A program made the position numbers and the translations under genes. Shown piece by piece: positions 32,832 through 41,899 of a DNA stretch of 64,000 bases. The DNA comes from Balneola sp. EhC07 (lineage in GTDB: Bacteria; Bacteroidota; Rhodothermia; Balneolales; Balneolaceae). The notes beneath the pieces were generated by a model. That model had not been told where the DNA came from. It ran no database searches and worked only from the letters and a program-made list of their open reading frames with translations. How positions within the stretch are numbered: the stretch's first letter is position 1; every line of letters begins with the position of its first letter. Where the stretch lies: contig NZ_LXYG01000012.1 of NCBI RefSeq assembly GCF_001650905.1, positions 62,001 to 126,000 on the forward strand. The letters are read 5' to 3'.

Positions 32832-35432
32832 ATGGATCCAAAGCCTCCAAAAATAGCCATTCGATTCCTGACTTTTTTCCTGAAAAAAGAATTACGGGAA
32901 GAGGTATTGGGTGATTTGGAGGAGCAGTTTTATGCATCAGTAAAAACACACACAGCTTTTAAAGCAAAGTTAAAATATTGGTTTCAGGTTTTGAATTATC
33001 TGAGACCGTTTGCTATCAAAAATTTTAAATCACCTGAAATTTATCCTGCCATGTTCTCTCATAATATCAAAATCAGTTACCGGACACTTATTAGAAATAA
33101 ATTTTTTTCTCTAATAAATATCGGAGGGCTTGCTTTAGGAATGACTGTAACCATTTTTATAGCACTCTGGATTTATGATGAATATTCCTACAATACAAAT
33201 CATCGGCATTATGATCGAATCGTTCAGGTGATGCGTAAAGACATATCTGATAATGGCATACAGGTCAGCAGCTCGCAGACAGGCGGTTTAGGAGTAGAAC
33301 TGGAGGAGAAGTTCCCTCACTACTTCGAGCATGTGGCGATGACATTTTATCGTCCTGCCCCACAGTTGCTGCTTTTTGATGATAAACATTATCGGGAAAT
33401 GGGGTATTTCTTCCAAAAAGATATTCCTCATATCCTCACCTTGAATATGCAAAAAGGCACAAGAAGTGTGCTTGAAAATCCCGGTAGCATAATTATTTCG
33501 GAGAGTCTTGCCGGTAAACTATTCAATGAAGAAAATCCAATGGGGAGAACCATTTCATTGAATTCTAGTGCAGACTTAATCATTCAGGGTGTTTTTGAAG
33601 ACTTGCCTGAAAACTCCACTTTTGGAGACGCTGATTTCTTTGGTTCTATGGCTTTGTTATATAATGAAGACAGGCCTTATGTCTGGAATAATTACAATAT
33701 GAAGGTCTTTGCTTTGCTCAATGAAAATGCTGACCCGGAAGCAGCTTCTCTCGCCATAAAAGATGTATTGAAACCTTATCGGGATGGCGATGATAACCCA
33801 AGAGAATTATTCTTACTTCCTATGAAAGACTGGCATTTTTATGCGACGAATCAACTTGGTGAACAGGTTACGAGTAAGCTGGTTCAGTTTATACGGCTTT
33901 ATGGAGCGATCGGAATTTTTATTCTACTCATTGCGTGTATCAATTTCATGAATCTGAATACTTCCAGATTCCAAACACGTGGAAAAGAAGTAGGGATTCG
34001 AAAAGCAATCGGTTCACTCCGTTCTGAAGTAGTAGGTCAGTATTTAACAGAGTCGTTCTTATATGCATTTGGAGCATTAATTATATCACTATCGTTGGTT
34101 TACTTTTTGCTCCCGTTATTTAATTCATTTACCGCCAAAGAAATATCATTTCAATGGAGAAACCCTGCGTTTTGGCTCATAAGTTTTGGATTCAGTTCGA
34201 TAGTGGCTTTACTGGCGGGTAGTTATCCTGCGCTGTTTCTGTCATCTTTTCGACCGGTGCAAGCGCTTAAAGGTCGGCTTAGGCAGGGAAAGAAAAACGA
34301 GCGTTTACGACAAGGATTAGTAGTATTTCAATTTGCCATTTCTATTGTACTGATTATTGGTACGATTACTATAAATGAACAAATTCAACACGCGAAAAAC
34401 AGATCGACCGGATATCAAAAAGAAGGCCTGATAACAATGACAGGTAGCCAGTCTGTTTATCAAAACTTCGATGTATTGAAATCTGAATTAAAAAATACCG
34501 GAGCGGTAGAAGAAGTAGCCTTATCAAATTATCCGCTTACAAACACATTGGGAAATAACGGAGGATTTAGACTATCAGGCTCATCTGATGAAATTCCGAT
34601 AACATTTAATACGATTTACGTTAGCCCGGAATATGGGAAGGTTACTAAGTTTGAGTTAATAGCAGGTAGAGATTTTTCGAGAGATTTAGAAGCTGAATCT
34701 GCGAATATTATTCTAAGTGAATCAGCCATTCAAGCTATGGGATTAGAAAACCCCATTGGAAAGCAATTGAGCTCAAGTAGTGAAAGAAATGGTCATACCA
34801 CATTTACTATTATTGGAGTTGTTAAAGATATGATCAAAGGCTCTCCATTTGAGGAACCCATGCCATTAATGTTATTTTCCACTACTGATCCAATGAGTCA
34901 CATGTTTCTGCGAGTAAATCCTGAAGTTTCGCTTGGAATAGTATTATCAAAAATAGAAGAGGTTTTTGAAGAAGTAGTTCCCGAACACCCATTTGAATAT
35001 GCCTTCGCTGACGATCAATATCTTACCAAATTTAAAGCTGAAGAGCAGACCGGAACGTTAGCAACACTATTTAGTGGTTTAGCTATTTTGATCAGTTGTC
35101 TTGGGTTGTTTGGTTTATCAGCATTTATGGTTGCACAAAGAGTGAAAGAAATTGGAATTCGAAAAGCACTCGGCGCTTCGGTAACAAATCTCTGGATCCT
35201 TCTTTCAAAAGATTTCGGAATTTTAATTACACTAGCGTGCTTGGTTTCTATGCCAATTGCTTCGTATATGATGAATATCTGGCTACAGGATTATGAGTAT
35301 CGAATTCAAATTTATTGGTGGATTTATGCAACAGGGGCGTTTGCATGCTTATTAGTTACCATGCTAACCGTGAGTTATCATTCTATTAAAGCATCTATGG
35401 CTAATCCGGTGGACTCATTAAAAACGGAATAG
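32832..35432 (+). CDS. Orphan MacB/FtsX-type permease with prefix domain
   Basis: An 866-residue membrane protein. The first 75 residues are a cytoplasmic permease prefix domain (PPKIAIRFLTFFLKKELREEVL and LGDLEEQFYAS). Two MacB_PCD-FtsX repeats follow: each has one membrane segment, a periplasmic domain and three more segments, with GKEVGIRKAIGS in the first FtsX part and VKEIGIRKALGASV in the second. This is the duplicated-permease layout often called ADOP. No ATP-binding protein gene is adjacent; it would have to be supplied from elsewhere or is not needed. Start follows the PadR stop with no gap, an operon with translational coupling. Confidence 0.93.
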   Translation: MDPKPPKIAIRFLTFFLKKELREEVLGDLEEQFYASVKTHTAFKAKLKYWFQVLNYLRPFAIKNFKSPEIYPAMFSHNIKISYRTLIRNKFFSLINIGGLALGMTVTIFIALWIYDEYSYNTNHRHYDRIVQVMRKDISDNGIQVSSSQTGGLGVELEEKFPHYFEHVAMTFYRPAPQLLLFDDKHYREMGYFFQKDIPHILTLNMQKGTRSVLENPGSIIISESLAGKLFNEENPMGRTISLNSSADLIIQGVFEDLPENSTFGDADFFGSMALLYNEDRPYVWNNYNMKVFALLNENADPEAASLAIKDVLKPYRDGDDNPRELFLLPMKDWHFYATNQLGEQVTSKLVQFIRLYGAIGIFILLIACINFMNLNTSRFQTRGKEVGIRKAIGSLRSEVVGQYLTESFLYAFGALIISLSLVYFLLPLFNSFTAKEISFQWRNPAFWLISFGFSSIVALLAGSYPALFLSSFRPVQALKGRLRQGKKNERLRQGLVVFQFAISIVLIIGTITINEQIQHAKNRSTGYQKEGLITMTGSQSVYQNFDVLKSELKNTGAVEEVALSNYPLTNTLGNNGGFRLSGSSDEIPITFNTIYVSPEYGKVTKFELIAGRDFSRDLEAESANIILSESAIQAMGLENPIGKQLSSSSERNGHTTFTIIGVVKDMIKGSPFEEPMPLMLFSTTDPMSHMFLRVNPEVSLGIVLSKIEEVFEEVVPEHPFEYAFADDQYLTKFKAEEQTGTLATLFSGLAILISCLGLFGLSAFMVAQRVKEIGIRKALGASVTNLWILLSKDFGILITLACLVSMPIASYMMNIWLQDYEYRIQIYWWIYATGAFACLLVTMLTVSYHSIKASMANPVDSLKTE

Positions 35433-35522
35433 CTAAATTATAAAAGGCTTGCAGCTTATACTCAATATGCACCAACTTTACATTCCGACGCAGAGCGTTC
35501 GGAAGGAGTTGTTCCACAAAAT

Positions 35523-35610
35523 AATCCATCTGACGGATATGCCGTCTGAAGGATTTCTCCTCTTTGGAGCGATATGGCATCGGTCGGACGGACATTAGCC
35601 GTCAGACCGA
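35523..35610 (+). repeat. 88-bp two-hairpin repeat, copy 2
   Basis: Same length and orientation as 29038-29125, 78 of 88 positions equal. It lies in the gap between the permease and the SRPBCC gene. Just before it, near 35483-35505, TTCCGACGC...GCGTTCGGAA forms a further dyad resembling the one at 43921-43948. Confidence 0.8.
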
Positions 35611-35648
35611 TTCACCTTCGATATTATACTTCGCGTCAGAGCTTTTAT

Positions 35649-36062
35649 TCAAGACTCCACATACTTCTTAAAATTATTCAGAATAGCCTGCCAGCCGTCG
35701 CGTTGCATTTCGATCGGGTTTTCGGATTCTGCATCAAAGACCGTTATGACTTTAGTTGTACCATTCAGTTTCTCAAAAGTAGTTGTTACTTTTCTGTTGT
35801 CCGCAAGGGTATAAGTAATCTTTTCTTGTTTGATGATCTCATCGTAGACAGCTTCAAAATCGAAGCCGAAACTCCCGTCTTTAGCTTCCATTCGGGCTTT
35901 GTATTTGCCACCGACAACCAGATCATTTTCAGCACTTGGGCAGCACCAGTCATTGGAGGCAAAATTCCATTTTATGATATGGTCAGGTTCAGTCCAGTAG
36001 GACCAAATTTTTTTCGGAGTTGCTGAGATTATTGAATCAATCGTTATTTTTGTTGTTGCCAT
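35649..36062 (-). CDS. SRPBCC/AHSA1-domain protein
   Basis: A 137-residue START-like (AHSA1/PF08327) protein with a hydrophobic ligand-binding fold: TIDSIISATPKKIWSYWTEPDHIIKWNFASNDW, then GKYKARMEAKDGSFGFDFEAVYDEI and the final helix MQRDGWQAILNNFKKYVES. It is the last gene of an ArsR-led operon with two longer SRPBCC paralogs (14 bases from the next). It belongs to a different subgroup from those two. Ligand unknown. Confidence 0.9.
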   Translation of the reverse strand: MATTKITIDSIISATPKKIWSYWTEPDHIIKWNFASNDWCCPSAENDLVVGGKYKARMEAKDGSFGFDFEAVYDEIIKQEKITYTLADNRKVTTTFEKLNGTTKVITVFDAESENPIEMQRDGWQAILNNFKKYVES

Positions 36063-36075
36063 AGCGGATTAATAT

Positions 36076-36573
36076 TTAATCGTTATTTAATAACTCAGTT
36101 AACTGTTCTAGGCAAGCTGTAAAGCCTTCTTTAAAGCCCATTTCAATAATCTTCTCGAGATCTTCCAGAGTTTCATGTTTGATTTCTACATAAACCGTTG
36201 TTACTCCATCAGATTCACTAAAGCTTACTGTCCAGGAGGAATCAGGAAGAGATTCGGTTCTATTTCCTTCACTGTCACAAAATCCGTCACTGTACGAAAA
36301 ATTATCTTTTGGATTGATTGAAGAATAGTCTGCAAAAGCCCAATGCTCTTCTCCATTTGGGCCAACCATTGCATATAAGCGTCTTCCGCCTTCTTCGAAT
36401 TCCATATTCTTGGTTACGGATCTCCATGGTTTTGGAGCCCACCATTTGTCAAGCAGCTCAGGTTCTGTCCATGTTCTCCAAACCAGATCTTTATTTGCCG
36501 TAAATTCACGGGTTACATTAACTATACTATTTTCTTTATCGACTATGAAGTCGTTTATAAGTTGTGGTTTCAT
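36076..36573 (-). CDS. SRPBCC/AHSA1-domain protein, paralog A
   Basis: A 165-residue AHSA1-type protein: VNVTREFTANKDLVWRTWTEPELLDKWWAPKP, GGRRLYAMVGPNGEEHWAFADY and the C-terminal helix MGFKEGFTACLEQLTELL. It is clearly a tandem duplicate of the gene at 36584-37087, sharing layout and many residues. It lies 10 bases downstream of that gene in the ArsR-led operon. Proteins of this type next to ArsR regulators are common, but the ligand or stress is not known. Confidence 0.92.
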   Translation of the reverse strand: MKPQLINDFIVDKENSIVNVTREFTANKDLVWRTWTEPELLDKWWAPKPWRSVTKNMEFEEGGRRLYAMVGPNGEEHWAFADYSSINPKDNFSYSDGFCDSEGNRTESLPDSSWTVSFSESDGVTTVYVEIKHETLEDLEKIIEMGFKEGFTACLEQLTELLNND

Positions 36574-36583
36574 AATTTTAGAG

Positions 36584-37087
36584 TTATTTAGTTAAGGTTT
36601 CGAGTAATTCATCTAACCTTTCAAGGGTTGAGATCATACCTTCTTCCATGCCCATATTTATGACGGTTTCCAGATCTTCTAGAGATTCATAATTAACTAC
36701 GGTTGTTACCACAGCATGATCATTCGATTCTGAAAATTGAACGTGCCATTTCGCCTTTGGCAGATCGGGATTAATGTTTCCTTCACTATCAGAAAAAGCA
36801 TCCACGGTTCGGTAATCATCGATCGGGTTTATCTCATAATATTCAGTGTAGCCCCAATATTCCGTTCCATTTGGTTCCACCATAGCATAATGCCAATGAC
36901 CGCCTTCACTAAAATCCATGGATTTGGTTTTAGTTGTGAAAGGCTTTGGGGCAAACCACTGGTTCAGGAGTTCTATTTTAGTATAGCAGTCCCAAACTAA
37001 TTGTCGGTTAGCAGCAAATTCCCGTTTTATAGTAAGTGTGTTGTTTTCCTTGTCTGCAAGGAAGTCGAATTGAAGATCAGCTTTCAT
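36584..37087 (-). CDS. SRPBCC/AHSA1-domain protein, paralog B
   Basis: A 167-residue AHSA1-type protein: [55 protein letters not shown] and the final helix [19 protein letters not shown]. Its start overlaps the end of the ArsR-type regulator gene by 11 bases, so translation is coupled. It shares a recent ancestor with the next gene in the operon. Confidence 0.92.
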   Translation of the reverse strand: MKADLQFDFLADKENNTLTIKREFAANRQLVWDCYTKIELLNQWFAPKPFTTKTKSMDFSEGGHWHYAMVEPNGTEYWGYTEYYEINPIDDYRTVDAFSDSEGNINPDLPKAKWHVQFSESNDHAVVTTVVNYESLEDLETVINMGMEEGMISTLERLDELLETLTK

Positions 37088-37403
37088 CGTTTTCTGATTT
37101 TAGTTTAGTTAATAAGTCATCAAGTTGATCGAATCTGTTTTCCCAGATCTTTCGGAATTGCTCCAGCCATTGATCAACTTCTTTCATTTTATCGATTTTT
37201 AGTTCGTAGTAAATTTCTCTGCCCACTTTTTCTTGTTCCAGTAATTCACATTCATTCAGGATCTTTATGTGTTTTGATACAGCTTGTCGTGTAATGTCAA
37301 ACTGATCAGCAAGTGCATTTGGAGTTAATGCCTGAGTAGCAATTAAAACCAATATCGCTCTTCTGGTTGGATCTGCAATGGCTTGAAAAATGTCTCTTTT
37401 CAT
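37077..37403 (-). CDS. ArsR-type winged-helix repressor of the SRPBCC operon
   Basis: A 108-residue ArsR-family regulator: [16 protein letters not shown], then the recognition region [21 protein letters not shown] and the wing [14 protein letters not shown]. No metal-binding cysteine pair (CVC) is visible, so it is unlikely to be a metal sensor; members paired with AHSA1 proteins are thought to sense other signals. It begins an operon of four genes and probably represses it. Confidence 0.93.
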   Translation of the reverse strand: MKRDIFQAIADPTRRAILVLIATQALTPNALADQFDITRQAVSKHIKILNECELLEQEKVGREIYYELKIDKMKEVDQWLEQFRKIWENRFDQLDDLLTKLKSENDES

Positions 37404-37518
37404 AAAAAACTAGTTGATTATGCAATCATTAGGTTGCATAAATATACGCAACCATTTAGTTTCTCAAAAATTATTTTTTTGTTTTTTTAAAATTTCTCGA
37501 ACTCTTGCGAATTCCCCT

Positions 37519-37526
37519 TATCTTTG
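37519..37526 (+). promoter_or_regulatory. -7 box TATCTTTG of gldC
   Basis: A perfect TAnnTTTG box 23 bases before the gldC ATG. A TTG lies at 37505-37507, closer than the usual -33 position. Confidence 0.55.
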
Positions 37527-37549
37527 AGTAAACATCAAAACCACTTTTT

Positions 37550-37882
37550 ATGCCAAAGAAAGACATTAATATTTCAGTAGAACTTGACCAGGATAACGTA
37601 CCAGAAAACATCATTTGGAATGCGGATGATATGAATGGAATGGGAGAAGCAAAGTGCAGAGCAATGCTGCTTTCACTTTGGGATTCTGAAGCTAAAGATA
37701 CTTTAAAGCTGGATCTGTGGACGAAAGATATGACCGTAGACGAGATGAAAATTTTCTTCCATCAAACACTGGTAACAATGGCAGATACTTTAAAACGTGC
37801 TACCAACGACGAACGCATTTCAGGAGACATGATGGATTTCTGTGATTATTTTGCCGAGAAGATGGAGATTAAAGGGAGCTGA
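37550..37882 (+). CDS. gldC: Gliding-motility-associated protein GldC
   Basis: A 110-residue cytoplasmic protein matching GldC: DINISVELDQDNVPENIIWNADD, LLSLWDSEAKDTLKLDLWTKDMTVDEMKIFFHQTL and DMMDFCDYFAEKM. It is linked to gliding motility and is widely distributed in Bacteroidota and relatives, also in non-gliding species; its biochemical task is unknown. It stands alone with its own promoter and is followed by a 20-bp hairpin. Confidence 0.93.
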   Translation: MPKKDINISVELDQDNVPENIIWNADDMNGMGEAKCRAMLLSLWDSEAKDTLKLDLWTKDMTVDEMKIFFHQTLVTMADTLKRATNDERISGDMMDFCDYFAEKMEIKGS

Positions 37883-37908
37883 GGTGCGGTAGTGAAGAAG
37901 GTGCGATA

Positions 37909-37960
37909 GTTTTAAGGTGTTATGGTGGTCTAAATTTACGCCACCATAACACCTTAAAAC
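37909..37960. repeat. 20-bp perfect hairpin
   Basis: GTTTTAAGGTGTTATGGTGG (37909-37928) and its exact complement at 37941-37960, with a 12-base loop, between the convergent gldC and HEAT-like genes. The arm resembles the hairpin arms at 61981-62027 (ACCATAACAC core). It may act as a two-way terminator but lacks a clean T run at the stem end. Confidence 0.8.
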
Positions 37961-37981
37961 CGCAATACTATGTTACTTGTA

Positions 37982-38500
37982 TTAACTTAAATTCTGAGAT
38001 GTCAACTCATTAATACTTTTAAGAACACCTTTCCTAACTCCCGGCGAAAGTGTATTCACGAAATGAGGTTGAGCTAGTGACAAAACCTCATTCTTCAATT
38101 CGGGATATTTTTCTACTACCTTCATCATACCTTGAAAAGCATAATAGCGAACAGAAGACTGTTTCCGAACTTGTTCCCACAGAGTTACTGAAATATCAAA
38201 TAGCAAACTCTCGAAGTCTTCATCCAACTCCATTTTCAGTAGAATTTTCAAAAGCTCTCTTTGGTGTCCATCGTCCCGGTCAGGAAGTACTTCAATTATT
38301 TTTTGAATAAAAGGTCTAACTCTTTGATCATCTTTTTCCATAACCCCGGCAACAAGCCATGTCGCTCTCCATGATAAATTCTCTTCATTTTCGAGAGCTA
38401 ATTTTATTGCTTGATCAAAAGATTCCGGATGACTGTCCATAAACTCTACCATCTCAGACTTTCTTCTTCTAATTAAAACAGATCGAAGAGTTTCACTCAT
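37982..38500 (-). CDS. Hypothetical all-helical (HEAT-like) protein
   Basis: A 172-residue cytoplasmic protein of successive helix pairs, for example SFDQAIKLALENEENLSWRATWLVAGV, RVRPFIQKIIEVL, HQRELLKILLKMELDEDF and SSVRYYAFQGMMKVVEKYPEL. The spacing is like HEAT repeats. No catalytic motif. It follows the YfcC-type transporter gene by 3 bases on the same strand, so they are cotranscribed. Function unknown. Confidence 0.8.
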   Translation of the reverse strand: MSETLRSVLIRRRKSEMVEFMDSHPESFDQAIKLALENEENLSWRATWLVAGVMEKDDQRVRPFIQKIIEVLPDRDDGHQRELLKILLKMELDEDFESLLFDISVTLWEQVRKQSSVRYYAFQGMMKVVEKYPELKNEVLSLAQPHFVNTLSPGVRKGVLKSINELTSQNLS

Positions 38501-38503
38501 ATT

Positions 38504-39838
38504 CTATAAACCAATAAAAATTGCAACGAATATAGCAACCAAAGACATCCCCATGATGATCAAAAAGGGTTTGATGCAAAACGAGAACCACTCTTTAAAG
38601 CTCACTCCTGCAGCGGTTATCATAGCTAGTAATGCTCCGTTTGTTGGGGAGATCATGTCCATCATTGCCGCTCCGTACTGGTAACAGAGAATCATTACCT
38701 GACGCGACATGCCAATCAAATCAGACAACGGAGTAAGCAAAGGCATCGTCAATACAGCCTGACCTGAATTACTTGCAACGGGTATATGAAGCAAGGCTTG
38801 AGAAACGGTCATTCCAACCGCTGAAACAGCAAGAGGCAGATCTTTCAAAGGATTAAAAAGTCCGTATACAATGGAGTCAATGATTCTGCCTTCGTCAAGA
38901 ACTAAGAATATGCTTCGTGCTAACCCAACCACAACTGCTGCAAAAGCAAGTTCCTGAAAACCGGTTGCATACGCTCTTGAAGTTCCGTTCATGCCAAGTT
39001 TGCCAATAATTCCGCAAACGATACCCATCACAAAAAACAAAGCAGACATCTGGTTGTAGTCCCAATCCCAGGCTAGAATTCCATATACCATAACCGCAAA
39101 AGTGACTGCGACTAAAATCAGAATTAAAGCGGAACGTAGTGGAAGTTTGAAATCTTTCTCTGGTGCTTCAATTTCTATCTTTTCACTGGATTTTCCTTTT
39201 TTGGTCACCCAATAGATCCAGAAACTAAGTACGATTACAAACACGATCATTCTGAAAAGGGTACCCGAGAATGGTTGAACTTCAGCAATTTTTTGAGCCA
39301 ACAGAACTGCAAATGGGTTCATTGGACTAAATGCTGCACCGATGATCGCAGAACCGGCACTTATGGCAAGTACACCTGTTTTGGTATATCCGATTCTTTT
39401 ACCCATTACGATCAGAAAGGGAACCATGGCTATTATTTCTTCAAAGGTGTTGTTCAGTAATCCCACCGTTGCGAAAGTAATTCCAACAACAATAATTACC
39501 CGATCTTGTGTGTGTTCGAACTTAGTTACCAGTGCATTTATTCCATCTGTGAACGCGCCCGTTTTATCTACAACAACGAAAGCACCACCAATGATGAGGA
39601 TTAAAACGACAATATCTGCACCAAAAATAAGTCCTTCAGGAACTTTCAGAATGGTTTCAAATATCCCAACCGGGTTCGCTTCAATTTCTTGATAGCTGTT
39701 AGCAACCACAACTTCCCGACCGGTAGCTTCATCGGTAACTCTATCATATTGTCCCGCCGGTATAATGTGAGTAAGAACAGCAGCCAGTGCGATGAAGATC
39801 AACAGAATGGCTAAAGGATGTGGAAACTCAAATTTCAT
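38504..39838 (-). CDS. YfcC/DcuC-superfamily transporter
   Basis: A 444-residue inner-membrane protein with about eleven membrane segments, of the PF03606 group (C4-dicarboxylate anaerobic carrier or basic amino acid antiporter-like YfcC). Typical blocks: FPHPLAILLIFIALAAVLTHIIPAGQYDR at the N-terminus, GLLNNTFEEIIAMVPFLIVM, SAIIGAAFSPMNPFAVLLAQ, and HIPVASNSGQAVLTMPLLTPLSDLIG. The substrate is not predictable, organic acid or amino acid. First gene of a two-gene unit with the HEAT-like protein. Confidence 0.9.
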   Translation of the reverse strand: MKFEFPHPLAILLIFIALAAVLTHIIPAGQYDRVTDEATGREVVVANSYQEIEANPVGIFETILKVPEGLIFGADIVVLILIIGGAFVVVDKTGAFTDGINALVTKFEHTQDRVIIVVGITFATVGLLNNTFEEIIAMVPFLIVMGKRIGYTKTGVLAISAGSAIIGAAFSPMNPFAVLLAQKIAEVQPFSGTLFRMIVFVIVLSFWIYWVTKKGKSSEKIEIEAPEKDFKLPLRSALILILVAVTFAVMVYGILAWDWDYNQMSALFFVMGIVCGIIGKLGMNGTSRAYATGFQELAFAAVVVGLARSIFLVLDEGRIIDSIVYGLFNPLKDLPLAVSAVGMTVSQALLHIPVASNSGQAVLTMPLLTPLSDLIGMSRQVMILCYQYGAAMMDMISPTNGALLAMITAAGVSFKEWFSFCIKPFLIIMGMSLVAIFVAIFIGL

Positions 39839-39898
39839 AAATACCCTGATTATTTAGTTTGAAGAAAGTAGGTAAAAATAGAGCAATTAAGAATTAGG

Positions 39899-39929
39899 CA
39901 ATTAACAATGTAAAAATCATTGTTAATTG
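39899..39929. repeat. 12-bp hairpin CAATTAACAATG
   Basis: CAATTAACAATG (39899-39910), 7-base loop, CATTGTTAATTG (39918-39929), between the Memo-family gene stop and the transporter start. AT-rich arms make it a weak terminator at best. A similar AATTAAGAATG-type hairpin is at 54221-54253. Confidence 0.6.
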
Positions 39930-39944
39930 GTCATAGAATAATCC

Positions 39945-41186
39945 TTAATTGAAAAGAATACTCCCAAAACTGACGGCACTTTCTCGTTCGGTTTCATCCC
40001 AAAGATCTCTGGAAATTATTTTTCCATTTAACTCAGGAAACGCATTCAAAAAAACATACAGAGGAGGGAAGCCACATATTCTATACGGATCATACTCCGA
40101 ACTCATGATTTTCAGCATAGTTTTAGAATCGTTATTTGCGCCAACTTCCAGAAAGGCTTCATCAAAGGCTTTTACTTTATCGAATAGTTCAGATGCGGGT
40201 TGTTGGTCACCGAATTTCTTTCCGAAGTGAGCCAGATCTCCGCTTATAAGAAAAAAAGTGTCCTGATCATTGAATTGCTGATTCAGCAAATAAGTAAAGG
40301 CTTCTATCTGATTAGCTAGAAATCCATCTTTGGCATAATATAGCTGATCAAAATTGCCAACCAGAATAGGAACAATCTCAAAATCATGTTGCCAAATGTG
40401 ATTCAGAAATAACAGAGGTAGCTCAATGCTGTGTTCAATTCTGTGGGCTCGATCAGAAAATGAAGTCCCGAATATCTCATCATGAGAGGTTTGTTCCTTT
40501 ATGAGAGAGATCGTTCTTTTGTCTGTTTTCACTAAACCATTTGGTAAGTCAAAGTCTTTGTTTGAAATAATGAAAGGCTTATTGGAGTATTCATTGTTAT
40601 ACAATCCTGAATAATGAGATGTAGCCAGGATAAATATCCGCTTAGGCTTTAAATTCCTGATTGCCGAGAAAGCTTTAACGTAGGATGCCATCCCAAAGCG
40701 TGGGTCAATATGTGGAGTATAAAGAGCTTTAGCGGTATCGACCGAGTCTGAATGGGCATGATTTTGAAAAGCTGCATTGAGAAATTCTGTGAGCTCTTCA
40801 GGATCGGCAGGGTAAGAGTTTCCGGCGGTAACAGATCGATGAGCTTTTGATTTTTCATATTCACTTTCGATCAGTTCAGCATGTTCGGAGAAATACTCAG
40901 AATCTAGTAATCCGTTTTCATCCAGAAACCGCGCATAACCCAGAATATGTTCTTTAGTAACTTCATCAGAGCTGAATTTAATAATGTCGTTTACGGAACG
41001 GGTTCCATCCATCAAAGAAAGAATCGGTTCAGCATCTGTAGGCAAAGCAAAATCAGGAGTTGAATAACCTAACTGATCATAAAAGTAGATAAACGATCTT
41101 CCATTATCCTGAATAGGAATGCGTTGAATATCGTACCTGAGATTCGGGATTGGATCGGAATATGAATCGAACAATTTTTCTGACAT
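39945..41186 (-). CDS. Memo-family protein (AmmeMemoRadiSam B type)
   Basis: A 413-residue protein. The C-terminal 280 residues form the Memo domain, related to class III extradiol dioxygenases: LYTPHIDPRFGMASYVKAF, RIFILATSHYSGL, RAHRIEHSIELPLLFL and FFLISGDLAHFGKKFG with metal-type His positions. The N-terminal 130 residues include LSLMDGTRSVNDIIKF, a PqqD-like helical segment seen in other bacterial members, and NSYPADPEELTEFLNAAF. In many organisms this gene is beside AMMECR1 and radical-SAM genes; neither is here. Biochemical role unknown. It stands alone; upstream lies a 20-bp hairpin. Confidence 0.88.
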   Translation of the reverse strand: MSEKLFDSYSDPIPNLRYDIQRIPIQDNGRSFIYFYDQLGYSTPDFALPTDAEPILSLMDGTRSVNDIIKFSSDEVTKEHILGYARFLDENGLLDSEYFSEHAELIESEYEKSKAHRSVTAGNSYPADPEELTEFLNAAFQNHAHSDSVDTAKALYTPHIDPRFGMASYVKAFSAIRNLKPKRIFILATSHYSGLYNNEYSNKPFIISNKDFDLPNGLVKTDKRTISLIKEQTSHDEIFGTSFSDRAHRIEHSIELPLLFLNHIWQHDFEIVPILVGNFDQLYYAKDGFLANQIEAFTYLLNQQFNDQDTFFLISGDLAHFGKKFGDQQPASELFDKVKAFDEAFLEVGANNDSKTMLKIMSSEYDPYRICGFPPLYVFLNAFPELNGKIISRDLWDETERESAVSFGSILFN

Positions 41187-41350
41187 GCGCAGAAGATAGT
41201 CGATTTAGATTATGAATTCAGGTATAAAAATAATCTGAGTTAAAATGTCTCTACCGATACCTTAATCGTCGGACGTAAACGACTTCCTTGTATAAAATCC
41301 TTAAACATGGAGACTCTTCAGGGTCGACGAGATTATAAGTATATATAGAT

Positions 41351-41394
41351 AAAACACCGTAGGCACGCAAGATTTTGCGTGCCTACGGTGTTTT
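41351..41394. repeat. 20-bp perfect palindrome, GTAGG...GCAA family
   Basis: AAAACACCGTAGGCACGCAA (41351-41370), loop GATT, exact complement at 41375-41394. With A and T runs at both feet it could stop transcription both ways. Its GTAGG-n3-GCAA core is shared with the palindrome at 53096-53129. Confidence 0.8.
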
Positions 41395-41411
41395 AAATGA
41401 TGCCAAATAAA

Positions 41412-41440
41412 AAAGCTCCGATACGAAGTATCAGAGCTTT
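41412..41440 (-). terminator. Terminator of the DUF2188 gene
   Basis: AAAGCTC-C-GATAC and GTATC-A-GAGCTTT around GAA, with A runs on the + strand left side: minus-strand terminator 21 bases past the stop. Confidence 0.85.
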
Positions 41441-41460
41441 AAAATGTGATCGGCTTTAAA

Positions 41461-41700
41461 TCAGCCTGGAACATTTACAGGATCATTACCGGGAGCAATG
41501 GTATTTTTTTCTCGTATTTGCCCGTCTAGACCTTTAATACTTATCTCTCCACCGCCTTGATTATGTAACATTTCTTTAGCGGCTTCATAAGCTTCTTCCT
41601 GAGTGTCATGTAAGGTGCTTGCTTTACCGGCTTCATGCTTTTCATTTACCCACTTTCCATCTTCATTTTTATAAATTGTTCTGTCTTGTGGCTTGCTCAT
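41461..41700 (-). CDS. DUF2188-family small protein
   Basis: A 79-residue hydrophilic protein with the DUF2188 pattern: DRTIYKNEDGKWVNEKHEAG, ASTLHDTQEEAYEAAKEML and GGEISIKGLDGQIREKNTI. Such proteins are small beta-alpha units, often induced in stress; function unknown. It stands alone with its own terminator, just downstream of dnaK. Confidence 0.9.
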   Translation of the reverse strand: MSKPQDRTIYKNEDGKWVNEKHEAGKASTLHDTQEEAYEAAKEMLHNQGGGEISIKGLDGQIREKNTIAPGNDPVNVPG

Positions 41701-41796
41701 TGTCTCTTGTATTAAGTTATAATTCGCTATTCACTTACATTTAAAGCGTTTTGGGGATCATTTGTTTCAAATTCTATTCTTGAAAAACAGATAGAA

Positions 41797-41832
41797 ATAA
41801 AAAAAGCTCCGACACTTTCGCATCGGAGCTAA
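41797..41832 (-). terminator. Terminator of dnaK
   Basis: AGCTCCGA (41805-41812) and TCGGAGCT (41823-41830) with a 10-base loop and a long A run on the + strand side (T run on the - strand), about 70 bases past the dnaK stop. Confidence 0.85.
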
Positions 41833-41899
41833 TTTCTAAATATCTAGCAATGAATTAGATAAAGATGTCTAACATCTTATATCTAAAGTCTAAATACTA

